A stretch of 64,000 bases of DNA from UBA2357 sp046295975 (lineage in GTDB: Bacteria > Pseudomonadota > Gammaproteobacteria > Burkholderiales > Rhodocyclaceae), in contig JBKBMG010000017.1 in the NCBI GenBank assembly GCA_046295975.1, forward strand, positions 29,135-93,134, in the 5' to 3' direction. Each line of letters starts with the position of its first letter. Within the stretch, counting starts at the first letter, position 1. Both the position numbers and the translations under genes were made by a program. The notes under the pieces were generated by a model, which was not told the origin of the DNA, ran no database searches, and was given only the letters and a program-made list of their open reading frames with translations. Positions 18,214 through 28,122 of the stretch are shown in pieces.

Positions 18214-19146
18214 ATGGCAGGCAAACTCGCGATACCACTACTGCTGGGCGCCTTGCTCGGGTTCGGCGCGGCCTTCCACCATGCCACCCGCGCCGATGCC
18301 GGCGGCCTGCAATGCGCACCGTCCGGCTGGTCGATGCCTGGCGGCGGCATGCTGGAGGCAGAGGCCTTGTTCGACGACTTGTCGGCCCGCGCGGTGGTGC
18401 TGCTCGGCGAGCGCCATGACGCCGCCGCACATCACCAATGGCAACTCGACACCCTGCGCGCCCTCCACGCGCGCCGCGGCGATCTGGTGCTGGGGCTGGA
18501 GATGTTTCCCCGCCGCGTACAGCCGGCGCTGGATGCCTGGGTACGCGGCGAACTCAGCGAAGCGGATTTTCTCGCGCGCAGCGACTGGGCCAAGGTCTGG
18601 CGCTACGACGCCGGGCTGTACGCAGACATCTTCCGCTACGCGCGCGACCACCGCATCCCGATGCGGGCGCTCAACGTCGAAGCGGCCTTCACCCGCGCGG
18701 TGGGCCGCAACGGATTCGACAGCACCGCGGAGGACAGCCGCGAAGGCGTCACCCGCCCGGCCGCGCCCAGCCCCGCCTACGCCGAATGGCTGGAGCAGAT
18801 TTATCGCCTCCACCTGCCGCCCGAACGCCGCGCCGATGCCGACGCGGTGCGCCGCGGCGCCAGCCACTTCATCGACGCGCAATTGGTGTGGGACCGCGCC
18901 ATGGCCCAGGGCATTGCCGACGTCCTGCGCGAACGACCGGACACCCTCGTCGTCGGCCTGATGGGCAACGGCCACCTCAACCACGGCCACGGCGTACCCC
19001 ACCAGCTACGCGACCTCGGCGTGCACGACCAGGCCACTTTGCTGCCTTGGGATGGTGCATCCGATTGCAGCCAGCTCGTAGCCGGCCTGGCCGACGCCAT
19101 CTTCACCCTCGAACGCCGCCCCGGCGGCAGCGGAGCGCCGATCTGA
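18214..19146 (+). CDS. ChaN-family (DUF399) haem-binding-type protein with signal peptide
   Basis: 310 aa. The N terminus MAGKLAIPLLLGALLGFGAAFHH is a signal peptide with likely cleavage near ADA-GG. The mature part matches ChaN, a periplasmic or outer-membrane iron-regulated protein that binds haem: VVLLGERHDAAAHHQWQL, LGLEMFPRRVQPALDAW, VMGNGHLNHGHGVP-type ending. In Campylobacter the ChaN homologue binds haem cofacially. A Cys is present at the end of the hydrophobic region (GGLQC), but it is not a good lipobox. Ribosome site AAGGGAGA 5 bases before the ATG; the frame extends upstream to 18055 without ribosome site. Its stop codon overlaps or abuts the M1 peptidase start, so the two are probably one operon. 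Confidence 0.88.
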   Translation: MAGKLAIPLLLGALLGFGAAFHHATRADAGGLQCAPSGWSMPGGGMLEAEALFDDLSARAVVLLGERHDAAAHHQWQLDTLRALHARRGDLVLGLEMFPRRVQPALDAWVRGELSEADFLARSDWAKVWRYDAGLYADIFRYARDHRIPMRALNVEAAFTRAVGRNGFDSTAEDSREGVTRPAAPSPAYAEWLEQIYRLHLPPERRADADAVRRGASHFIDAQLVWDRAMAQGIADVLRERPDTLVVGLMGNGHLNHGHGVPHQLRDLGVHDQATLLPWDGASDCSQLVAGLADAIFTLERRPGGSGAPI

Positions 19147-19187
19147 AACCCGTCCCGTTCCCGCGCATCCGCCTCCTGGCCCGCCCC

Positions 19188-21347
19188 TTGGTCAGCCCCC
19201 TTCGGCGCGCGCTGCACACGTTCTACGCCCTCACCTGCCTGCTGCTCGGACTGTGGCTGACGACCGCCCATGGCACCCAGACCGCGCCGGCCACCCCTCA
19301 TGCAGACCTCGACATCAGCCTCGATCCCCACAACGGCCGCCTTGCCGGACGCGCACACTGGCAGCTCGCGGCAGGCGACGCGGCGCGATGGCTACTCAAC
19401 CGACGCCTTGAAATCGACAGCGTGACGGTAAACGGCCACGCCGCCGTACTGCGCCCAAGCCGCCCATCCCCGGGCCAGGGCGGCGACGCTCATGCACGCG
19501 AGTGGCTGCGCTACGAACTGCACGGCACACAAGCAACCACGGCCGGTAACGGCGCACACGAACGCATCGACATGACGATCACCTGGCGTGGCCAACTCGC
19601 CGACCTGCCCGCGGGGCTGTCGCACGGCGACACCCTGGCTTACCGTGCGCCCAGCGCCTCGCCCCAGGGCAGTTTTCTGCCCGCTGGCAGCGCCTGGTAT
19701 CCGCTGCCTGACGGGCCGCAGGGCGTACCACTGCACACCTGGCGCGTGGCGCTGGCGCTGCCGGAGGGGCAACACGGACTGGTGCCGGGCCGCCCCTCCG
19801 ACGAGTACCGCGCCAACGGCCGGCAACACGCCCGCTTCGACTTTCCGTACCCGGGCGAGGCCGCCGACCTGGTGGCCGGCCCCTACATCGTGCGCGAACG
19901 CCATTACACCTCCGTAGACGGTCGCGACATCATCTTGCGCAGCTATTTTCACCCCGAGCTTCATCCCGAGCCGGGCCCCAGCGGCGGCGAGGCCGCTTCA
20001 CCCGGCGAGGCCGAGCTCGCCTCCGCCTACCTCGAGGCAGCCGCAGCGCACCTGCGTTTTCACGAAGCACAGCTGGCGCCCTACCCCTACGACAGCTTTG
20101 CCATCGTCTCCAGCCCCACACCCACCGGCTTCGGCATGCCCGCCTTCACCTACCTCGGTGTCCAGGTGCTGCGCCTGCCCTTCATCCGCGACACCTCGCT
20201 CGGCCACGAGATCCTGCACAACTGGTGGGGCAATGGCGTGTACCCCGACTACCGGGGCGGCAACTGGAGCGAAGGCCTGACCACCTGGCAGGACGACCAC
20301 CGCCGCGCCGAGGCCGCCGATCCGGCACGCGGCCGGGCCATGCGTCTGGGCTGGCTGCGCGAGCTGTCGGCCATTCCGCCGGGAGACGACCCGCCGCTGG
20401 CAAGCTTTACCGCGCGCCACCACGGCGTGTCGCAAGCCGTCGGCTACGGCAAGGCCGCCATGATCTTCGCCATGCTCGAGGCGCGCCTTGGCCGCGACGC
20501 CTTTGACGCCGCCTTGCGCCGCTTCTGGGCCGAGCAGCGCTTCCGCGTCGCCGGCTGGGGCGAACTGCAGGCTGCCTTCGAAGCCGAGCACGGCGCATCG
20601 CTCGCGCGCTTCTTCGACCAATGGCTGCGCCGCAGCGGCCTGCCCCAACCCCAGCTTGCCGACGTCGCCCGCGGCACCGCGGGCGGAATCGTGGTCACCC
20701 TGTCCCAAGCCACCCCGGCCTTCGAACTGGACGTGCCGGTCCGCATCGAGACGGCCTCCGGCACCGGGGTCGAACACTCGCTGCGGCTGGACGCCACACG
20801 TGCGTCCTTCGAGCTTGCCGTGCCCGGCGACGCCACCCGCGTGGTGCTCGACCCCGACAGCCGCCTGCTCAGGCGCATGGCGCCGGGCGAGGCGCCGCCC
20901 ATCCTGCGCGAACTGCAGCTCGACCAACGTACCCGCCTGGTGGTGACCGACGACCGCTATCGCGACGCGGCCAACGCCCTCGCCGAACGCCTGCTCGACA
21001 CCCCGCCCCGACACCGGGCACCCGCCACACCACCGTCCGATGCCGCGCCGCTGCTGGTCGTCGGCCCACCCGACGGCATCGCCGACTGGCTGCAACGCCA
21101 CAGCCAGCCCCCACCGCCAACCGATCTCGACGGGCGTGGCCAACTGCGCACCTGGACCATCCGCCTTGCCCGCGGCCAGCCGGTGGCGCTTGTCAGTGCC
21201 GACGACCCCGCCGCCATACAGGCGGCGTTGCGGCCGCTGCCTCACTACGGCCAGCAAAGCTGGCTGGTGATGGACGGCGGGCGCGTGGTCGAGCGTGGCG
21301 TATGGCCGGCCAACGCGCCGACGCGGGCGATCCCGCCGGTGCCCTAA
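19188..21347 (+). CDS. M1-family zinc metallopeptidase with signal peptide
   Basis: About 719 aa. Zinc site HEILHNWW followed by NWSEGLTTW, that is H-E-x-x-H with the third ligand Glu 18 residues later, at about 20199-20270. A GFGMPAFTYLG segment stands where aminopeptidases have GAMEN. The N terminus RRALHTFYALTCLLLGLWLTTAHG is a signal peptide, so it acts outside the cytoplasm. There is no ATG/GTG near the real start. Candidates are TTG at 19188, used here, or CTG at 19143, which overlaps the ChaN stop and has GGAG 7 bases before it. The reading frame continues far upstream inside chaN but that part is shadow. The C-terminal 200 residues form an extra domain of unknown role. Confidence 0.85.
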   Translation: MVSPLRRALHTFYALTCLLLGLWLTTAHGTQTAPATPHADLDISLDPHNGRLAGRAHWQLAAGDAARWLLNRRLEIDSVTVNGHAAVLRPSRPSPGQGGDAHAREWLRYELHGTQATTAGNGAHERIDMTITWRGQLADLPAGLSHGDTLAYRAPSASPQGSFLPAGSAWYPLPDGPQGVPLHTWRVALALPEGQHGLVPGRPSDEYRANGRQHARFDFPYPGEAADLVAGPYIVRERHYTSVDGRDIILRSYFHPELHPEPGPSGGEAASPGEAELASAYLEAAAAHLRFHEAQLAPYPYDSFAIVSSPTPTGFGMPAFTYLGVQVLRLPFIRDTSLGHEILHNWWGNGVYPDYRGGNWSEGLTTWQDDHRRAEAADPARGRAMRLGWLRELSAIPPGDDPPLASFTARHHGVSQAVGYGKAAMIFAMLEARLGRDAFDAALRRFWAEQRFRVAGWGELQAAFEAEHGASLARFFDQWLRRSGLPQPQLADVARGTAGGIVVTLSQATPAFELDVPVRIETASGTGVEHSLRLDATRASFELAVPGDATRVVLDPDSRLLRRMAPGEAPPILRELQLDQRTRLVVTDDRYRDAANALAERLLDTPPRHRAPATPPSDAAPLLVVGPPDGIADWLQRHSQPPPPTDLDGRGQLRTWTIRLARGQPVALVSADDPAAIQAALRPLPHYGQQSWLVMDGGRVVERGVWPANAPTRAIPPVP

Positions 21348-21472
21348 GCGGCCCAGTCGGCGCCCACCGGGCCACCGACGCCCGTTCAAAGACGCGATCG
21401 ACGACCGCTCTCCGACCAGCCTGTCACGAACGCACTCGCCAATTCGGTGGCCCCTCACGAAACACGAAACGT

Positions 21473-21486
21473 GTGCATTCATGCAC
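21473..21486. repeat. Short dyad upstream of trhP
   Basis: GTGCAT (21473-21478) and ATGCAC (21481-21486) are exact arms with a 2-base spacer, about 125 bases before the trhP ATG. A possible -10 (TAGAAT, 21531-21536) lies downstream of it. Function is unknown. Confidence 0.3.
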
Positions 21487-21609
21487 GATCCAGACAAGCA
21501 ATAAGCGGTCACCCGAGGAATCGAGGATAGTAGAATCGCGCCTCGAGAATCCTGCTGCGCGCCAGCGCTCCGCACTGATTCACCCTGCTCTCCCCCATCC
21601 CCGCACACC

Positions 21610-22995
21610 ATGCTGACCTCCCGACCCCTAGCGCAACCCCACTCCCCGGCCCGGCACACGCCCGAGCTCCTCGCCCCCGCCGGCTCGCTGGAGATGATGC
21701 GCACCGCCTTCGCTTTCGGTGCCGACGCCGTCTATGCCGGCCAGCCGCGCTATTCGCTACGGGTGCGCAACAACAGCTTCGGCAAGCTCGAGGTGCTCGC
21801 CGAGGGCATCGCCGAGGCGCATGCCGCGGGCAAGGCGTTCTTCCTGGTCAACAACATCTACCCCCACAACGCCAAAGTGCGCACCTTCCTGGACGACCTC
21901 GAACCGGTGGTTGCGCTGCGGCCGGATGCGCTGATCATGGCCGACCCGGGGCTGATGATGATGGTGCGCGAGCGCTGGCCGGAGCTGGACATCCACCTGT
22001 CGGTGCAGGCCAACACCACCAACTACGCGGCAGTGCGCTTCTGGCACTCGTTCGGGGTGAAACGCATCATCCTGTCGCGGGAGCTGTCGCTCGACGAGGT
22101 CGCCGAAATCCGCCAGGAATGCCCGGACACCGAACTCGAGGTGTTCGTGCATGGCGCGCTGTGCATCGCCTATTCCGGGCGCTGCCTGCTGTCGGGCTAC
22201 TTCAACCATCGCGACCCCAACCAGGGCACCTGCACCAACTCCTGTCGCTGGGACTACCAGATGCACGCCGCCAGTGAGGACGCCGCCGGCATCGTCCGCC
22301 CGGACGACGCGTCACTGCAGCCACCGCCCGGCACCGCACTCGGCGGCGGTCTGCGCCATCGCCAGGCGGCCAAGGTGTGGCTGATGGAGGAATCCACCCG
22401 GCCGGGCGAACTGATGCCTGTGGAGGAAGACGAGCACGGCACCTACATCCTCAATTCGCGCGATCTGCGCGCCATCGAGCATGTGTCGCGGCTGGTGGAG
22501 ATCGGGGTGGATTCGCTCAAGATCGAAGGCCGTACCAAAAGCCCGTACTACGCGGCGCGTACCTGTCAGAGCTACCGGCGCGCGATCGACGACGCCGCCT
22601 CGGGACGCGACTTCGACCCGGCCCTGCTAGGCCAGCTGGAAAGCCTCGCCAACCGCGGCTACACCGACGGCTTCTACCAACGCCACACCACGCCGGAGCA
22701 CCAGAACTACCTGCGCGGCCATTCGGAGTCCGAGCGCGCACTGCTGGTGGGTGAGCAGGTTGGCTACGACAGCGAGCGCAGACTGGCGGAAATCGAGGTG
22801 AAGAATGGCTTCGGTATCGGCGACCAGCTGGAATTCGTGACACCGGGCGGAAATCACGTCATCCCCCTGGCACACATGGAAGACGCATCGGGCCTGCGGC
22901 TGGAGCGGGTGCCGGGCAGCGGCCGGCGGGTGTGGCTGCCGCTGCCCGCCGGGCAGGACGCCAGCGCGCCGTGCTACGTCACGCGGTTGTTGTGA
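21610..22995 (+). CDS. trhP: TrhP (YegQ), peptidase U32-family tRNA 5-hydroxyuridine synthesis protein
   Basis: 461 aa, as expected. In E. coli TrhP makes 5-hydroxyuridine at U34 of several tRNAs, using prephenate. Signature features: ELLAPAGSLEMMRTAFAFGADAVYAG at the N terminus, VFVHGALCIAYSGRCLLSGYF, then PNQGTCTNSCRWDY. The cluster of four cysteines (CIAYSGRC and CTNSC) is the probable iron-sulfur site. DSLKIEGRTKSPYYAARTC follows, also diagnostic. The ATG at 21610 follows Pro/His-rich upstream sequence. The gene seems monocistronic, converging on the DUF3592 gene. Confidence 0.93.
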   Translation: MLTSRPLAQPHSPARHTPELLAPAGSLEMMRTAFAFGADAVYAGQPRYSLRVRNNSFGKLEVLAEGIAEAHAAGKAFFLVNNIYPHNAKVRTFLDDLEPVVALRPDALIMADPGLMMMVRERWPELDIHLSVQANTTNYAAVRFWHSFGVKRIILSRELSLDEVAEIRQECPDTELEVFVHGALCIAYSGRCLLSGYFNHRDPNQGTCTNSCRWDYQMHAASEDAAGIVRPDDASLQPPPGTALGGGLRHRQAAKVWLMEESTRPGELMPVEEDEHGTYILNSRDLRAIEHVSRLVEIGVDSLKIEGRTKSPYYAARTCQSYRRAIDDAASGRDFDPALLGQLESLANRGYTDGFYQRHTTPEHQNYLRGHSESERALLVGEQVGYDSERRLAEIEVKNGFGIGDQLEFVTPGGNHVIPLAHMEDASGLRLERVPGSGRRVWLPLPAGQDASAPCYVTRLL

Positions 22996-23021
22996 CCGGT
23001 AGGTGCCGCGGTCGCACTCGC

Positions 23022-23579
23022 TCAGGCATCGGGCAGACCTGGCAAGGACTTGCGGTCCACGTTCCACGACAGCATGCCAAAGAACACCATCAGCGCCCCA
23101 ACCACGCATAGCGCAAGCGCCGGCAGGGTCAGCGCGATCAGGCGCCAATCCACGGTGCGGCTGGCAATCGCGCGATCGGGCCGGCGCGGATCGATCCACA
23201 CGGTAATCGAATCACCCGCACGCAGCGACTTGGACAAGGTGTCCACCGCATCGCGGTTGCGCTCCACCCCGCGATGCACGTTCACCCGCGTGCCGACATA
23301 GCTCTTGCCGTCATATTCGTAGCGGTAGTGCACCTCGACGCGCGGAAACGGCCACGACAGGCCACTGCCGTGGGCACGCACGTTGAAGTACTCGACCCGC
23401 GCCGCCACCGGATGCCAGGCGCGGGTTTGAACAGACTCATACAGGGGCAGCAGGGAAAAGCTCACCAGCGAGAGAATGCCGCCGATCAGCACAAAGATGC
23501 CCACCAGGGGCATGAGTGTGCGCATCGCCGCCTCCACGACGCGGCCGCGTCTGCGCTGCAGATCGTTGTTTCGTGGCAT
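23022..23579 (-). CDS. DUF3592 membrane protein
   Basis: 185 aa. Two transmembrane segments: GIFVLIGGILSLVSFSLLPLY near residues 25-45 and LIALTLPALALCVVGALMVFFG near the C terminus. Between them is a soluble beta-rich domain with EVHYRYEYDGKSYVGTRV and ITVWIDPRRPDRAI. That layout (short cytoplasmic tail, helix, extracytoplasmic domain, helix) is the DUF3592 family; function unknown. The ATG at 23579 (MPRNNDLQRRRGR) was chosen; MRTLMPL 18 codons downstream is an alternative that removes the basic tail. Divergent from the GNAT gene at 23789. Confidence 0.8.
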   Translation of the reverse strand: MPRNNDLQRRRGRVVEAAMRTLMPLVGIFVLIGGILSLVSFSLLPLYESVQTRAWHPVAARVEYFNVRAHGSGLSWPFPRVEVHYRYEYDGKSYVGTRVNVHRGVERNRDAVDTLSKSLRAGDSITVWIDPRRPDRAIASRTVDWRLIALTLPALALCVVGALMVFFGMLSWNVDRKSLPGLPDA

Positions 23580-23788
23580 GATCCAGAGCTTGCCGATACC
23601 AGTGTGGCCGGAAGGGTTCGCGGGAACGCGTCGCGACGGACGCGCTATTTTGTACGCATGTTCCCACGTTTGCGCGGGTAAATCCAAACCCTTCGCCGCA
23701 TCGTGCCGGTCTGCCGGCGCGCGCGCTGCCCCCGCGAGCACACTGCAAGGCGCTTCGGCACCCCCTCTGATCGTTTTCCGGACACGCA

Positions 23789-24310
23789 ATGCCCACAGCA
23801 CAGCCGCCCACGCCACAGACCCAATCCCATGACTTCCGCATCGAACCGACCCGGCTCGACGCCCCCGCCCATGCCGCGGCGCTGGTCGCACTGCTGGACC
23901 ACTACGCCACCGATCCCATGGGCGGCGGCGAGGCTTTGTCCGAGCGCACCCGTCAGACCCTGGTGCAACGCCTTGCCCAGCGCAGTGACTTCGTTTCGTT
24001 CCTGGCCTTCTGCGGCGAGCGTCCGGTCGGGCTGATCAACTGCTTCGAGGGGTTTTCCACCTTCGCCGCCCGCCCACTACTCAACGTCCACGACCTGGCC
24101 GTGCATTCGGACTTCCGTGGCCGCGGCGTGGGCAAGCTGCTGCTCGCGGCCGCAGAGGACGCGGCACGCGCCCGCGACTGCTGCAAGCTCACCCTGGAAG
24201 TGCTGTCGAACAACACCCCGGCCATCCAGGCCTACCTGCGCTCGGGCTTCGAGCCCTATGTGCTCGACCCCGCCGCCGGCCACGCCCAGTTCATGCACAA
24301 GTGGCTGTGA
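23789..24310 (+). CDS. GNAT-family N-acetyltransferase
   Basis: 173 aa, complete. Motif A is intact: HSDFRGRGVGKLLLAAAEDAARARDCCKLTLEVLSNN, where R-G-R-G-V-G-K contacts the acetyl-CoA pyrophosphate. Motif B is AIQAYLRSGFEPY, ending HKWL. The first 12 residues are Pro/Thr/Gln-rich. Substrate unknown; small-molecule or protein amino group. The gene lies between a divergent DUF3592 gene and a convergent dehydrogenase gene, so it is monocistronic. Confidence 0.9.
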   Translation: MPTAQPPTPQTQSHDFRIEPTRLDAPAHAAALVALLDHYATDPMGGGEALSERTRQTLVQRLAQRSDFVSFLAFCGERPVGLINCFEGFSTFAARPLLNVHDLAVHSDFRGRGVGKLLLAAAEDAARARDCCKLTLEVLSNNTPAIQAYLRSGFEPYVLDPAAGHAQFMHKWL

Positions 24311-24420
24311 CCGGGGTATCGCAGGTCCTCCACCGCTCGGCGACCCCGGGTTCGGTCGCGCCTGGCCCGGCCGCAGCGAGCGACCGCACAGCGCCGGCTG
24401 ACAACGTCTAGCCGCAGCGC

Positions 24421-25527
24421 TCAGGCCGCGGCCCGGAGCGCCGGCTCGACGCGGTAGTAGCGCCCGAAACGGTTGGCAAGGAAGTCGTCTAGCGCGATTT
24501 CCTCCTGGCGCACGAAGCCACGCCCGGCGATGCGCTCAGCCGCCACCAGGTCGGCCACCGCACACACACTGGCGGCGGTAGTGAGTTGGATGGCCGAATA
24601 CGCCCGGCCGCCCAGTTCAACTCCGTAAAGCTTGTTGGCGTAGGTCTCCTGTACCAGCCGGCCATCCTTCTGGCCGCTCACCGTCACGAAGATCAGCACC
24701 ACATCCTGAAGCGTGGCAGGCACCGCGTGCTCCAGCACATCCTTGAGCAGGTCGCGGCGCTCGGCCAGGCGCAGGTCGTGGAGCAGCGTCTTCATGATGT
24801 CGCGGTGACCGGGGTAGCGAATGGTCTGGTAGCTGATGTTGCGCACGCGGCCGGCCAGGGTTTCGCCCAGCGTGCCCAGTCCGCCAGAGGTGTTGAACGA
24901 TTCGTAGCGCACGCCTTCCAGGGAGAAGTGCTCCAGTTGCTCCAGCGGCGGCACGCTGGTCAGCCGCCCGCCGGCCACCGCCACGCACGGCTCGCAGTAC
25001 TCGTTGATGACGCCGTCGGTACTCCAGGTGAGGTTGTAGTTCAGCGAGTTGGAAGGGTATTGCGGCAGCGCCCCGACGCGCATGCGAATGGTGTCGAGCT
25101 GGTCGAAGCGCGCCGCGATGTCGTTGGCGACGATGGAGATGAAACCGGGTGCGAGCCCGCACTGGGGGATGAACAGACGCTCGGCATCGGCGGCAATGCG
25201 CTTGACCTCGTTGGTGCTGGCGACATCTTCGGTCAGGTCCAGGTAGTGCACCCCTGCACGGCGCGCCGCGCGCGCGATGGGCACGGTCAGGAAGTAGGGC
25301 GCGGCGCTGATCACCGCCAGGTGCCCGGCCAACGCATCGCCCAGTGCGACCTCGTCGGCCACATCCAGGGCGCGGGTGCGGACGCCTTCGTGGCGAGCGA
25401 GTCGCGCCAGGCGGTCCTCGTCCTGGTCGATGAGGGTCACTTCGTAGCTGCCGCTGTCGCACAACAGCGCCGCAATGGTTTCACCGATCTTGCCCGCGCC
25501 AACGATGGCAATGCGCCGCTTGTCCAT
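24421..25527 (-). CDS. Saccharopine dehydrogenase-family NAD(P)-dependent oxidoreductase
   Basis: 368 aa. Rossmann fingerprint IAIVGAGKIGETIAALL at residues 6-22, followed by EVTLIDQDEDRL, with the acidic Asp for the cofactor ribose. The substrate half has DLTEDVASTNEVKRIAADAERLFIPQCGLAPGFISIVAN, as in the saccharopine dehydrogenase / lysine 6-dehydrogenase group. Likely acts in lysine or another amino-acid pathway; this is inferred, helped by the divergent Lrp/AsnC regulator at 25659. The start at 25527 has a full AGGAGG ribosome site 8 bases upstream, so the longer frame to 25578 was rejected. Confidence 0.87.
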   Translation of the reverse strand: MDKRRIAIVGAGKIGETIAALLCDSGSYEVTLIDQDEDRLARLARHEGVRTRALDVADEVALGDALAGHLAVISAAPYFLTVPIARAARRAGVHYLDLTEDVASTNEVKRIAADAERLFIPQCGLAPGFISIVANDIAARFDQLDTIRMRVGALPQYPSNSLNYNLTWSTDGVINEYCEPCVAVAGGRLTSVPPLEQLEHFSLEGVRYESFNTSGGLGTLGETLAGRVRNISYQTIRYPGHRDIMKTLLHDLRLAERRDLLKDVLEHAVPATLQDVVLIFVTVSGQKDGRLVQETYANKLYGVELGGRAYSAIQLTTAASVCAVADLVAAERIAGRGFVRQEEIALDDFLANRFGRYYRVEPALRAAA

Positions 25528-25600
25528 GTGTCCGTCCTCCTGGTCTGCGTTTGTCATGGGTTTCGGAACATCATGCACGGCCGGGACCGTCGATTCATAG

Positions 25601-25643
25601 TGCTAGAATTCATGAATTGACGGCATGTTTCGTCAAATTGACG
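25601..25643. promoter_or_regulatory. Promoter and Lrp-type operator repeats in the divergent region
   Basis: An extended -10 TGCTAGAAT lies at 25601-25609 on the plus strand. AATTGACG is repeated at 25615-25622 and 25636-25643, exactly 21 bp (two turns) apart. TTGACG (25617-25622) and CGTCAA (25631-25636) also make a dyad. The repeats cover the likely start site of the regulator gene, which suits autorepression. Lrp/AsnC proteins bind phased degenerate sites, so this is a good candidate; no binding data exist here. Confidence 0.6.
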
Positions 25644-25658
25644 ACACCAATCAACATA

Positions 25659-26087
25659 ATGCTCAATTCGCTCGATCAGCGCCTGCTCGCACTGCTGCGC
25701 GTGAACGCGCGCACCAGCACCTCGGAGCTGGCGCGCGAACTGGGTGTGTCGCGCTCCACCGTACAGGGGCGCATCGCCCGTCTGGAAGCGTCGGGCGTGA
25801 TCCGCGGCTATACCGTGGAGTACGGCGAGGACTACGAACGCCGTCTGCTGTCGGCCCATGTGCTGATCAAGGTCGCGCAAAAGCTCACCGCCAAGACCGG
25901 GCGCGATCTGCACGACATCCCCCAGGTCACCGCGCTGTACGCGATCAGCGGCGATTTCGACATGATCGCGGTGGTGCGCACCCACTCCACCACCGAACTC
26001 AGCCGCCTGCTCGACGACATCGCCAACCTGCCCGGCGTCGAGCGCACCCAGTCGTCGGTCGTCCTCGAGGTCAAGTTCGACCGCTGA
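25659..26087 (+). CDS. Lrp/AsnC-family transcriptional regulator
   Basis: 142 aa. N-terminal helix-turn-helix LDQRLLALLRVNARTSTSELARELGVSRSTVQGRIARLEASGVIRGYTV, followed by a RAM (ligand/oligomer) domain including VTALYAISGDFDMIAVVRT, typical of the family. Usually octameric, responds to an amino acid. The start was moved from the longest frame (25551) to the ATG at 25659, where the family N terminus begins. It is divergent from the dehydrogenase at 25527, with phased repeats between them, so it very likely controls that gene and itself. The next gene, the ABC-F ATPase, has its own -10. Confidence 0.92.
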   Translation: MLNSLDQRLLALLRVNARTSTSELARELGVSRSTVQGRIARLEASGVIRGYTVEYGEDYERRLLSAHVLIKVAQKLTAKTGRDLHDIPQVTALYAISGDFDMIAVVRTHSTTELSRLLDDIANLPGVERTQSSVVLEVKFDR

Positions 26088-26127
26088 CGCCGCCTCGCCC
26101 GCGCGCTCGGGCCTAACAAAACTGCGC

Positions 26128-26133
26128 TATAAT
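26128..26133 (+). promoter_or_regulatory. -10 element before the ABC-F gene
   Basis: TATAAT, a perfect -10, lies 38 bases before the GTG start. No good -35 is seen at the right distance. The flanking bases (CTATAATTCAA) resemble those before the carbonic anhydrase gene at 46038. Confidence 0.5.
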
Positions 26134-26170
26134 TCAAGGCTTTGTTTCACCCAAAACACAGGATTCAGCC

Positions 26171-27796
<1,626 letters not shown>

Positions 27797-27822
27797 CACA
27801 CCCGCGCGCATGCGGCCAGTCC

Positions 27823-27851
27823 TTGTCCGGACTGCCGCACTGCGCTATACT
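27823..27851 (+). promoter_or_regulatory. Promoter of the initiator tRNA gene
   Basis: TTGTCC (27823-27828), 17-base spacer, TATACT (27846-27851), 13 bases before the mature tRNA 5' end. Spacing is ideal for sigma70. Confidence 0.7.
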
Positions 27852-27864
27852 TGCCGCTTCCAGA

Positions 27865-27941
<77 letters not shown>

Positions 27942-27950
27942 GATTCGAAC

Positions 27951-27983
27951 AAAGAGGGCTTACGCATTGCGTAAGCCCTCTTT
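27951..27983 (+). terminator. Strong terminator after tRNA-fMet
   Basis: Two 15-base arms (27951-27965 and 27969-27983) are exactly complementary around a 3-base loop. The left arm begins AAAGAGGG and the right arm ends CCCTCTTT. The A and T ends make it work in both directions, so it may also stop transcripts of the convergent minus-strand genes. Confidence 0.9.
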
Positions 27984-28122
27984 GTTCGTCCCATCCGCAT
28001 CGCTCACAGGCGGCCCTCCGCATGTATGTTTCCGGGCTTGCGTCAATGCCCGGGCCAAGCCTTGTGCGAGGCTGAAATACCGCGCGCTCGAGCGCGCGGG
28101 TCAGCCACCGCTCACGCGCCTT

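Noticed and set aside
18289..18336. Lipoprotein lipobox in the ChaN-like protein
   Set aside because: The Cys follows GGLQ, which does not fit L-A/S-G/A-C; ordinary signal-peptide cleavage at ADA is more likely.
18438..19187. Long upstream extension of the M1 peptidase frame
   Set aside because: It lies in a different frame across chaN, is Arg/Pro-rich, and has no signal peptide; the peptidase's own signal peptide starts near 19146-19200.
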